A program made the translations under genes and the position numbers. A model generated the notes under the pieces. That model worked only from the letters and a program-made list of their open reading frames with translations. It ran no database searches and was not told the origin of the DNA. This document shows, piece by piece, positions 1 through 5,174 of a stretch of 8,456 bases of DNA (position 1 is its first letter; every line of letters starts with the position of its first letter). Origin of the DNA: JBGPIT01 sp041485125 (GTDB lineage Bacteria > Desulfobacterota > Binatia > UTPRO1); NCBI GenBank assembly GCA_041485125.1, contig JBGPIT010000223.1, positions 1-8,456 on the forward strand. Reading direction: 5' to 3'.

Positions 1-390
1 AAGTGGGAGCCCGTCGAGGCCGAGGTCCTGAAGGCGATGAGCGAGGTCCGCCGCTCGCAGTACGTCGACGACGACTACGTGATCGCGACGCTCGGCGCCG
101 TCATGGACGACGTGCAGCTACACTTGGTCGAGATCGATCGCTACGAGCCTCGCACCCCGGCGGTCACCGAGGTCCACGGCCGCTACCGCACCGCGTGGCA
201 CGACCTCCACGAGGCGTTCGCGTCGATCATCGCGTCGATGGAGCGCAAGGACTACATGCAGCTGTCGCGCGGCACCGAGAGCATGGAGCGCTCGCGCGGC
301 GAGCTCATCACGGTCGCGGCGGCGTTGAGCCTGCTCTTGAAGGACAGCGGTCTCGCCGACTCGGAGCGCGGACCGGCGAGCGCGTCGTGA
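1..390 (+). CDS. Hypothetical helical protein, probably 5'-truncated by the window edge
   Basis: The reading frame is open from base 1 to the TGA at 388-390, giving 129 visible residues. The residues before the first ATG (base 37, MSEVRRSQYVDD...) read smoothly into it, so the true start is probably upstream of the window; ATG 37 with a weak GAGGT at 22-26 is the alternative. The product looks soluble and largely alpha-helical, with no signal peptide, membrane segment or cysteine. Its middle is rich in His, Tyr and Trp (RYRTAWHDLHEAF), followed by long amphipathic stretches ending in AAALSLLLKDSG. I recognise no family. Its stop codon overlaps the GTG start of the next gene, so the two are probably translationally coupled and may act together. 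Codon use is strongly GC-ending, which supports real coding. Confidence 0.72.
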   Translation, partial: KWEPVEAEVLKAMSEVRRSQYVDDDYVIATLGAVMDDVQLHLVEIDRYEPRTPAVTEVHGRYRTAWHDLHEAFASIIASMERKDYMQLSRGTESMERSRGELITVAAALSLLLKDSGLADSERGPASAS

Positions 391-1187
391 CCGACGGCCT
401 CGAGCGCGTCACTGCGCTGCTCGCGGAGGTCGGCGCGTGCTATCAGCGCGGCCGTCGCTACCGCGCGATCGCGAACGACTGCGAAGCGCGCTTCTTCGAG
501 CCCGCGCTCGACGTCGGCTCCGAGATTCGCGTCGCGGAACGTCGCGGCACGCTCGCACCCGAGGCTGTCGCGGTCGCGGTCGGGACGCTCGAGGACTTGC
601 TCACCGCCTGTCGCGCCGCGATCGCGGCCGTCCAGTCGAGCCCGCTCTATCAGCGCGCGCTCGTCGCCTGGGCGGCGGAAGATTGGTCGCGTGTCGGCGA
701 GCTCGCGCCGGCGCTTTTCGCCGCCGTCGAGCGCTACGAGCAATGTCCGACGCTTCATCACGCGGTGCCGCTTGCGGCGGGACGTCGCGGCGCCGAGCAT
801 TTCATCTCCGCCGCCGAGTGTGCGTCGCACATCTGCGCGGCGCTCGAGGAAGGGCTGACGCCCGCGAGAAATGCGCTCGAGCTCGGTGCCGACGAGATGC
901 TCCGTGCGCTGACGCTGGATGACGATCCGGCAAACGCCGAGAGCCCGATCACGCTCGCGATCGATCCAGTGGCGCTCATCGCGCCGGTCTGCCGGATCGT
1001 GCCGGGAGGTGAGGCGCTCGTCTACGGCGCCCGGCTGCGGGTGCCGATGCGGGTCGAGTGCGCGAGCGCGGTGACCGACGAGTGGTGGATGGTGCGGCCG
1101 GACGCGTACCGGCGTTACGTCGACGAGCTCGAAGCGGAGCTGACGGCGCGTGGCGTCGCGCTGGAACGCGCCGCGCCCGCTTCTTAG
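387..1187 (+). CDS. Hypothetical protein, 266 aa, coupled to the upstream gene
   Basis: The frame is open far upstream, but the start is placed at GTG 387 because it overlaps the stop of the preceding gene in a GTGA arrangement; upstream of it the frame reads as Arg-rich out-of-frame translation. The product is 266 aa and cytoplasmic by appearance, with no signal peptide or transmembrane segment. The first half (about residues 1-125) is Ala/Glu/Arg-rich and helical. The middle (about 125-165) has VPLAAGRRGAEHF and two nearby cysteines (AAECASHIC). The C-terminal part has short beta-like segments (SPITLAID, YGARLRVPMRVEC) and ends with a helix rich in Glu and Leu. I cannot assign a family or a catalytic motif. 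The overlap suggests a shared operon and possibly a complex with the upstream product. It ends 25 bases before the convergent stop of the next gene. Confidence 0.75.
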   Translation: MTDGLERVTALLAEVGACYQRGRRYRAIANDCEARFFEPALDVGSEIRVAERRGTLAPEAVAVAVGTLEDLLTACRAAIAAVQSSPLYQRALVAWAAEDWSRVGELAPALFAAVERYEQCPTLHHAVPLAAGRRGAEHFISAAECASHICAALEEGLTPARNALELGADEMLRALTLDDDPANAESPITLAIDPVALIAPVCRIVPGGEALVYGARLRVPMRVECASAVTDEWWMVRPDAYRRYVDELEAELTARGVALERAAPAS

Positions 1188-1212
1188 CTCAGATCAGCAG
1201 CACACCTGCGGC

Positions 1213-1842
1213 TCAGCGGTGAGACGCGTCGGCGTCGACGACGTCGTCGGCGGGCTCGGGCGTCGACAGCTCGGTCGCATGCTGCTCGTCGGGATTGTCG
1301 CGCGCGCTGGTCTCGTCGGGGTCGAGCTCGTCGGGGTACTCGTAGACCTCGTCGCGGGCAGCCGGCGGCGGCGCGGTCGTCGTCCGCACCTCATGTACGG
1401 TGTAGCGTCCGTGGAACACCGGTCGGGTGTTGACGACGTCGAAGTGCTCGGCACCGTCGAGGTGGTCTGGGCGGATGAAATAGTCGCCCTCGACGGTCGG
1501 CCGCCAGAGCCCCTTGGCGGTGCGTAGGTCGCCGCCGGTCGCCCAGCCGCCGAAACCGCCCAGGTGGGCGCCGAGCACGCCGAGGATCGCGCGCGGCGGC
1601 AGGTACAGCAGGCTCAGCACGGTCGAGGCGACGCCGAGCCCGAACTCGGCGCCGGCGCTGTGGTATTCCTCGACCACCACGTCGTGTGTCGCGGTGGGAG
1701 GGACGGTCCGCTCGGTGCTCTCGGCGCGACTCCGTTGATCCCGATGCATCCGGAGCTCGGCGTCGTCCGTGATGCCGCCCGCCAACGCGGGGCTTGCCAC
1801 CGCCACCAGTGCCACCATCGCCGCAACGAGGATCGCTCGCAT
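1213..1842 (-). CDS. Small exported protein of unknown function, 209 aa
   Basis: The frame extends upstream, but the start at 1842 is well supported by an AGGAGGT Shine-Dalgarno at 1849-1855, six bases upstream, and by an immediate Sec signal peptide: MRAILVAAMVALVAVASPALA then GG, with likely cleavage after residue 21 (ALA). The mature part has a charged stretch, a Gly- and Leu-rich segment around residues 72-105 (STVLSLLYLPPRAILGVLGA, then a run of glycines) that could lie in or against a membrane, and then a compact motif with GLWRPTVEGDYFIRPDHLDG. The last 60 or so residues are acidic, Pro- and Thr-rich and probably disordered. The product is likely periplasmic or attached to the envelope. 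It lies 142 bases downstream of dnaA on the same strand and could be co-transcribed with it, but nothing in it suggests a replication role. I cannot name the family. Confidence 0.8.
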   Translation of the reverse strand: MRAILVAAMVALVAVASPALAGGITDDAELRMHRDQRSRAESTERTVPPTATHDVVVEEYHSAGAEFGLGVASTVLSLLYLPPRAILGVLGAHLGGFGGWATGGDLRTAKGLWRPTVEGDYFIRPDHLDGAEHFDVVNTRPVFHGRYTVHEVRTTTAPPPAARDEVYEYPDELDPDETSARDNPDEQHATELSTPEPADDVVDADASHR

Positions 1843-1848
1843 CACGTC

Positions 1849-1855
1849 ACCTCCT
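1849..1855 (-). promoter_or_regulatory. Shine-Dalgarno fixing the start of the exported protein gene
   Basis: On the minus strand the sequence reads AGGAGGTGACGTG immediately before ATG 1842, a near-perfect anti-16S match with six-base spacing. It separates the true 209-residue product from a 70-residue in-frame upstream extension that lacks a comparable site. The site partly overlaps the palindrome at 1854-1863. Confidence 0.85.
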
Positions 1856-1863
1856 ACCGGTAG
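1854..1863. repeat. 10-bp perfect palindrome CTACCGGTAG beside the ribosome-binding site
   Basis: CTACCGGTAG reads the same on both strands. It lies in the leader of the exported protein gene and shares two bases with its Shine-Dalgarno. It could be an operator or chance; no second copy was noticed in the window. Confidence 0.35.
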
Positions 1864-1984
1864 TGAGTCATGTTGCCAGCGCCCTCCCACACGCGCAATC
1901 GCCATTCTGCTCGCACGAGATCCGGCGGTCGTGGTGCCCTCCGCCTCCCCCCCAAGAGCTCGTCCTGCGCCTCCGCGTCCCCCC

Positions 1985-3301
1985 TCACAGCTTCTCTTCC
2001 AGCGCGCCCACCAACCGCCGGACCTCGGGATCGCACGTCCGCCGCGTCTCAATGACCCGGACGGCGTGCAAGACCGTGGTGTGATCTCGTTTGTACCGCT
2101 CGCCGATGACGGCGAGGGACAGGCCCACCAGCTTCTTCAGCAAGAACATTGCGATCTGCCGTGCCAGCACCGCGCGGCTGCTGCGACCCGCGGCGAGCTG
2201 CGATGCCTCCACCGCGAGCTGCGCGCACACCAGCGACTCCACCCGCTCGACCGACACCCGGTCCCGGGTCTCGGGATAGAGCGGCCCGATCAGCTCCTCG
2301 GCCAGTGCGAGGTCGACCGGGCGCGTGGTGAGCGAGGCCACGGCCCGGATCCGTGTCAGCGCGCCTTCGAGCTCCCGGACGCTGATCGCGCGCACGCGGG
2401 TCGCAAGGAACGCGAGCACCGGCTCGGGAAGGGTGAAGCCTGCGAGCGCCGCCTTGCGCTCGAGAATGCGACGCCGGGTCTCGCTGTCCGGCACCGTGAC
2501 CTCGGCGATCATGCCGCCCTCGAAGCGGCTGCGCAGACCCTGCTCGAGCTGCGGGATGTCGCGCGGCGCCCGATCGGACGAGAGCACGATCTGCTTCCCG
2601 GCGGCGCACAGGAGATTGAACGTGTGCAGGAACTCCTCTTGGGTGCGCTCCTTGCCGGCGATGAACTGCACGTCGTCGACGATCAGCGTGTCGATGCGGC
2701 GATAGCGGGCATGGAAGGCATCCATCTGCTGGCGGCGTACTGCGGTCACCATCTCGTTGATGAACGCCTCGGCGCCGATCGACAGCACCCGGTAGCTGCG
2801 GAAGCGCGCCCGGATGGCGTGAGCGACCGCGTTCAGGAGGTGCGTCTTGCCGAGGCCGACCCCGCCGTGGATGACGAGCGGGTTGAATTGACGGCCCGGC
2901 GCCTCGGCGACGGAGCGGGCCGCAGCATGGGCGAGCTCGTTACACGACCCGACGACGAAGGTTTCGAAGCTGAGGGGCGGCGTCGCCGGCGCAGCGCCGT
3001 TGCCGCTCTCGCGCGGGCGCGGCGCGTTCGCCGCCACGGCGCCCACGGCAGCCATCATGGGTGGGGCTCCCACCGCAACCACGACCGGCACCGGACGACC
3101 GGCCACGCTGGCCACAGTGCTGCGAATGCGCTCGAGAAAATGCTTCTGTACCCAATTCCGGTGAAACGCGCTCGGCGCCTCGACGGTCAACGCGTCGCTG
3201 CCCTCCGGCGCCATCCGTAAACAAGAGATCCAGGCCACATAGTCCTGGCTGGACAGATCGTGCCTCAACTCCGCCAGAGTCTGGTCCCAAAGCGTGCTCA
3301 T
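1985..3301 (-). CDS. dnaA: Chromosomal replication initiator protein DnaA
   Basis: This 438-residue AAA+ ATPase is near the usual DnaA length and binds DnaA boxes to open the origin. Domain I spans about 1-78 (WDQTLAELRHDLSSQDYVAWI, then a typical HRNWVQKHF segment). A short Ala/Pro-rich domain II runs to about 108. Domain III has Walker A GGVGLGKTH (146-154), Walker B LIVDD (206-210), sensor 1 SSDR (241-244), the box VII arginines R257 and R259, and sensor 2 VRELEG (308-313). Domain IV (about 345-438) carries the signature RDHTTVLHA (405-413). The start at ATG 3301 is where domain I homology begins, with purine-rich GAGGGAGG upstream. Two points are unusual. The helix-turn-helix loop is IG-ERYK-RDHTT, one residue shorter than the common IG-xxFGG-RDHTT. 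The usual ARPRQ of the basic loop reads VLARQ. Residues matching E. coli R399, K415, R407 and D433-T436 are retained. No dnaN follows it. Confidence 0.97.
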   Translation of the reverse strand: MSTLWDQTLAELRHDLSSQDYVAWISCLRMAPEGSDALTVEAPSAFHRNWVQKHFLERIRSTVASVAGRPVPVVVAVGAPPMMAAVGAVAANAPRPRESGNGAAPATPPLSFETFVVGSCNELAHAAARSVAEAPGRQFNPLVIHGGVGLGKTHLLNAVAHAIRARFRSYRVLSIGAEAFINEMVTAVRRQQMDAFHARYRRIDTLIVDDVQFIAGKERTQEEFLHTFNLLCAAGKQIVLSSDRAPRDIPQLEQGLRSRFEGGMIAEVTVPDSETRRRILERKAALAGFTLPEPVLAFLATRVRAISVRELEGALTRIRAVASLTTRPVDLALAEELIGPLYPETRDRVSVERVESLVCAQLAVEASQLAAGRSSRAVLARQIAMFLLKKLVGLSLAVIGERYKRDHTTVLHAVRVIETRRTCDPEVRRLVGALEEKL

Positions 3302-3328
3302 GCTCCCAAGCCCTCCCTCGACTCGACA

Positions 3329-3354
3329 CCCCGCGGACCCTCCTTCCCTGCCCC
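3329..3354 (-). promoter_or_regulatory. G-quadruplex-type motif in the dnaA leader
   Basis: On the minus strand (dnaA sense) four G-runs occur with loops of 2, 5 and 5 bases: GGGG-CA-GGG-AAGGA-GGG-TCCGC-GGGG. This satisfies the common G3+N1-7 pattern. It ends 27 bases upstream of the dnaA ATG, so a fold in DNA or mRNA could affect dnaA expression. In GC-rich DNA such runs also arise by chance. Confidence 0.4.
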
Positions 3355-3397
3355 GCCACCGCCACCCTATCGGCCCAGGCCAACGTCACTTCCCCCA

Positions 3398-3406
3398 CCA
3401 TCCACA
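3398..3406 (+). promoter_or_regulatory. Imperfect DnaA box (CCATCCACA)
   Basis: The site differs from consensus TTATCCACA at the first two bases and keeps the ATCCACA core. It faces a second box two bases away, about 100 bases upstream of dnaA, fitting DnaA binding for origin function or autoregulation. Confidence 0.5.
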
Positions 3407-3408
3407 GC

Positions 3409-3417
3409 TGGGGATAA
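3409..3417 (-). promoter_or_regulatory. DnaA box, one mismatch (TTATCCCCA)
   Basis: Read on the minus strand the site is TTATCCCCA, one base from TTATCCACA. With the plus-strand site at 3398-3406 it forms a facing pair centred on AGCT. These are the best DnaA-box matches I found in the region upstream of dnaA. Confidence 0.6.
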
Positions 3418-3423
3418 CACCGC

Positions 3424-3455
3424 GCACGACGTGTGCACGCGCGGTTGCGTCGTGC
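3424..3455. repeat. 8-bp inverted repeat, 16-base spacer
   Basis: Arms GCACGACG (3424-3431) and CGTCGTGC (3448-3455) are perfectly complementary. The spacer contains the left arm of the longer inverted repeat at 3432-3476, so the two could form mutually exclusive hairpins. Confidence 0.6.
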
Positions 3456-3476
3456 ATCAACAGCCGCGCGTGCACA
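3432..3476. repeat. Perfect 13-bp inverted repeat upstream of dnaA
   Basis: Arms TGTGCACGCGCGG (3432-3444) and CCGCGCGTGCACA (3464-3476) are exact reverse complements separated by 19 bases. Each arm contains the palindrome GTGCAC, and a related palindrome GTGCGCAC follows at 3479-3486. The arrangement suggests a dimeric-protein binding cluster or a cruciform between the DnaA boxes and the AT-rich block. Confidence 0.7.
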
Positions 3477-3534
3477 GCGTGCGCACCGCTCCCCCCGCCC
3501 CGACCTCATCGCGGCGCTGCAGACGGCATTTGCT

Positions 3535-3571
3535 AGCATATCGTCTTAGGTTTTGTTTAAAGAATTGTTAA
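3535..3571. other. AT-rich block, candidate DNA unwinding element
   Basis: The stretch from AGCATATC through TTTTGTTTAAAG to TTGTTAA is markedly AT-rich inside strongly GC-rich DNA, and lies about 120 bases from the facing DnaA boxes. Such blocks serve as the melting element in bacterial origins. On the minus strand it also contains a possible dnaA promoter: TTAACA (3566-3571), a 17-base spacer and TAAGAC (3543-3548). The two uses are not exclusive. Confidence 0.45.
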
Positions 3572-3644
3572 CGGACGCTTCGGAGAGCGATGAACTACTC
3601 TCGCCCGAATCGAAAGGCAAGGGAAAAAATCGCGCGTGCGTGGA

Positions 3645-3663
3645 ACCCTTGCGGCACAAGGGT
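3645..3663. repeat. Small hairpin ACCCTTG-CGGCA-CAAGGGT
   Basis: A 7-bp perfect stem closes a 5-base loop. On the minus strand it is followed after about 15 bases by a run of six T, too distant for a standard terminator. It might belong to the origin region or to an RNA, but no gene is assigned. Confidence 0.4.
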
Positions 3664-3818
3664 GAGAAGCTGATTGGGTGCGGCGTCCACGCGGCCGGAG
3701 GCGGCGGCGTCGTGCGAACATCGTGCGCGTGCCGCGATCACCATGGTGGGGTTGTCGCAAACCGATGCGATCGACGCAAGTGGGGGACGAGCGCCACCCG
3801 TTCGTATGCAAGGATTGC

Positions 3819-3846
3819 TTGACACGGACGGTCTCCATCCCATACG
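3819..3846 (+). promoter_or_regulatory. Probable sigma70-type promoter for the OmpA-like lipoprotein
   Basis: A perfect -35 TTGACA (3819-3824) is followed after 16 bases by CATACG (3841-3846), a 3-of-6 match to TATAAT. It lies about 70 bases upstream of the ATG at 3916 on the same strand. The -35 is convincing and the -10 is weak. Confidence 0.5.
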
Positions 3847-3902
3847 GAAGGCGCCGATCCGCTGGGGGGCCGTAGTGGCCCGTCCTCAGTGCTGACCGAC
3901 AG

Positions 3903-3910
3903 AAGGAGGT
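3903..3910 (+). promoter_or_regulatory. Shine-Dalgarno AAGGAGGT of the OmpA-like gene
   Basis: AAGGAGGT stands five bases before ATG 3916 and decides that start against the in-frame ATG at 3889, which has no such site and would add nine charged residues ahead of the signal peptide. Confidence 0.85.
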
Positions 3911-3915
3911 GGCTG

Positions 3916-4593
3916 ATGAAAGTGGGACTTCGGTTCGCGGTGACTTCCGTTCTGCTCGTGGCGTTCGCGGTCGGGTGCACCTGCATGCAGAAACCCTGGG
4001 GTATGGGCGCGCTGACGGGTGCGGGCGTCGGTGCCGTCGGTGGCGGTATCGCGGCGGGCTCGGCGACAAACAACACGGGCGCGTTCGACATCGGCAACGA
4101 CAACGAGGACAAGGCCCTCGCCATCAGTACGGGCGCCGTGTCGGGTGCGATCCTCGGCGCGCTCATCGGGCATTGCCTCTGGGACAGAGAGGCGATCGAG
4201 ACCACGACGGTCACCGCCGCGCCGCCGCCCCCGCCTCCTCCACCGCCGGTGCAGCAGAAGATCGTCCTCCGCGGCGTCAACTTCGACTTCGACAAGGCGA
4301 CCATTCGGCCTGACGGGGCGGCGATCTTGAAAGAGGCCGCGACGATCCTGAAGCAGAACCCCGACGTCAAGGTCTCCGTCGAGGGCCACACCGATGCGAT
4401 CGGTAGCGACGACTACAACATGAAGCTGTCGTTGCGACGCGCGGCCGCGGTGAAGGCCTTCCTGGTGCACGAGGGTGTCGCCGAGAGCCGCCTCACCATC
4501 AAGGGTCTTGGCGAGTCGCAGCCGGTGGCGAGCAACGACACCGAAGACGGACGCGCGCAGAACCGACGCGTCGAGCTCAAGGTGCTCCAGTAG
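3916..4593 (+). CDS. OmpA-family peptidoglycan-binding lipoprotein (Pal-like) with glycine zipper
   Basis: This 225-residue protein probably anchors the outer membrane to peptidoglycan. It starts with a lipoprotein signal, MKVGLRFAVTSVLLVAFAVG, then Cys21; the lipobox AVGC is acceptable but lacks the usual Leu at -3. Residues 29-50 and 72-85 are glycine-zipper-like (GALTGAGVGAVGGG; GAVSGAILGALIG) and may insert in or pack on the membrane. A run of nine prolines (103-111) links to the C-terminal OmpA domain (about 115-225). That domain has the characteristic NFDFDKATIRPDG, GHTDAIGSDDYNMKLSLRRA with the peptidoglycan-contacting Asp, and QNRRVEL with the conserved Arg. It is not classical pal: no tol genes adjoin, and the glycine-zipper part places it with the wider OmpA/Omp85-unrelated lipoprotein group. 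It has its own promoter and terminator, so it is probably monocistronic. Confidence 0.93.
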   Translation: MKVGLRFAVTSVLLVAFAVGCTCMQKPWGMGALTGAGVGAVGGGIAAGSATNNTGAFDIGNDNEDKALAISTGAVSGAILGALIGHCLWDREAIETTTVTAAPPPPPPPPPVQQKIVLRGVNFDFDKATIRPDGAAILKEAATILKQNPDVKVSVEGHTDAIGSDDYNMKLSLRRAAAVKAFLVHEGVAESRLTIKGLGESQPVASNDTEDGRAQNRRVELKVLQ

Positions 4594-4624
4594 TCGGACT
4601 TCTTCAGTCGTACTGATCTTCGCG

Positions 4625-4659
4625 AATGCGGGCGGGATCGCTAGATCCCGCCCCGCATT
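4625..4659 (+). terminator. Strong hairpin terminator after the OmpA-like gene
   Basis: Arms AATGCGGGCGGGATC (4625-4639) and GATCCCGCCCCGCATT (4644-4659) pair along their full length with one bulged base and a 4-base GCTA loop, 31 bases after the stop. There is no T-tract beyond the TT at the base of the stem, so it is either a non-canonical intrinsic terminator or an mRNA-stabilising stem. Its near symmetry would let it act on both strands. Confidence 0.7.
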
Positions 4660-5174
4660 GAATCCCACCGTCGATCGCCTCCGCGATCGCACCCTGCACC
4701 TGCAAAGTCGCCGCATCTGATCGAGATGCTGCCGGTGCGAAGCTCCTGAAGTCCTGCATAGCTGCGACGTCGAAGCTCCACATGGCGACGTCTGTGCGAC
4801 GCGAGACAGCAGCACACCTTGCATTCCCGCAAAACCGTGCAGTAGTGAAATCCCCTCATCTTCCAAAATAGCTCACTTTTCGCGGCACACGCATTGCTTG
4901 TTGTCGTGCGGAAGCGTGACCGTCGCGACCATGTGCCTGATCGAGGCGAACTCCTCTGCGTGTCAGCTGGAGCAGCCACGGTGTGGTCGTGCGCGGTGCG
5001 TAAGTGGAGCGTCGCGGCCGATCCGGCCGGCCTCATCCCAAGGAGAACTGGCACATGGTGGCTGTACCGATGATCTCCGCTGCTCCTGCCCTGTCTCGCT
5101 ATCGCACTGCTGACTCACTGTTGGCGCAGCGTCTCGTGATCACGGCGGCTCATGATCGAGGCTTTTCGTTTCAC
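4660..5174. other. Intergenic region upstream of the FG-GAP protein gene
   Basis: No supported gene lies in these 515 bases. A 71-codon cysteine-rich frame at 4898-5113 has no ribosome-binding site and is discounted. The region holds two GCGACGTC copies at 4764-4771 and 4785-4792, exactly 21 bases apart, a relatively AT-rich patch near 4845-4880, a GGCC-rich inverted stretch near 5015-5030, and a good Shine-Dalgarno at 5040-5046. A promoter for the following gene is expected here, but no hexamer pair stands out. Confidence 0.5.
5040..5046 (+). promoter_or_regulatory. Shine-Dalgarno AAGGAGA before an alternative upstream start
   Basis: AAGGAGA lies eight bases before ATG 5055, which is in frame with the FG-GAP protein and would add 40 residues. 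It competes with the signal-peptide start at 5175 and may drive an N-terminally extended form or a leader. Confidence 0.55.

Larger units (their letters stand above)
3302..3915. other. Gene-free region between divergent dnaA and OmpA genes; candidate oriC/dnaA control region
   Basis: No convincing gene lies in these 614 bases; the short open frames lack ribosome-binding sites and show no recognisable protein. Starting from dnaA, the region holds a C-rich plus strand (G-rich in the dnaA leader), two facing imperfect DnaA boxes at 3398-3417, two interleaved inverted repeats at 3424-3476, an AT-rich block at about 3535-3571, a small hairpin at 3645-3663 and a promoter at 3819-3846. An AT-rich block plus DnaA boxes upstream of dnaA is the classical bacterial oriC arrangement. 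The weak box content makes this only a candidate. Confidence 0.5.

Noticed and set aside
252..830. 192-residue open frame on the minus strand
   Set aside because: It lies opposite the two plus-strand genes, is Arg-rich, and has no start signals; it is a typical GC-rich antisense shadow.
1188..1212. Bidirectional terminator between the convergent genes
   Set aside because: The 25-base gap contains no stem or T-run that could serve as an intrinsic terminator.
1867..1904. Possible promoter TTGCGC/CAACAT for the exported protein gene
   Set aside because: Both hexamers match consensus poorly and such pairs are expected by chance.
1769..3220. 483-residue open frame on the plus strand across dnaA
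   Set aside because: It is antisense to an unmistakable DnaA with all AAA+ motifs; its product is a His/Arg/Asp-rich low-complexity sequence with no recognisable domain.
3553..3822. 89-residue plus-strand frame in the dnaA-OmpA gap
   Set aside because: No ribosome-binding site, mixed composition, crosses the AT-rich block and hairpin, and no recognisable protein features.
3886..4866. 326-residue minus-strand open frame opposite the OmpA-like gene
   Set aside because: It overlaps a clear OmpA-domain gene and runs through the terminator hairpin; the product is Arg-rich without motifs.
5004..5054. GTG 5004 as start of the FG-GAP protein
   Set aside because: There is no good ribosome-binding site before it, and the added segment covers the Shine-Dalgarno of the next candidate start and lacks gene-like codon use.
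4898..5113. 71-residue cysteine-rich frame upstream of the FG-GAP gene
   Set aside because: It starts with TTG without a Shine-Dalgarno and overlaps the next gene's leader; nine cysteines are suggestive but not enough to call a peptide gene.
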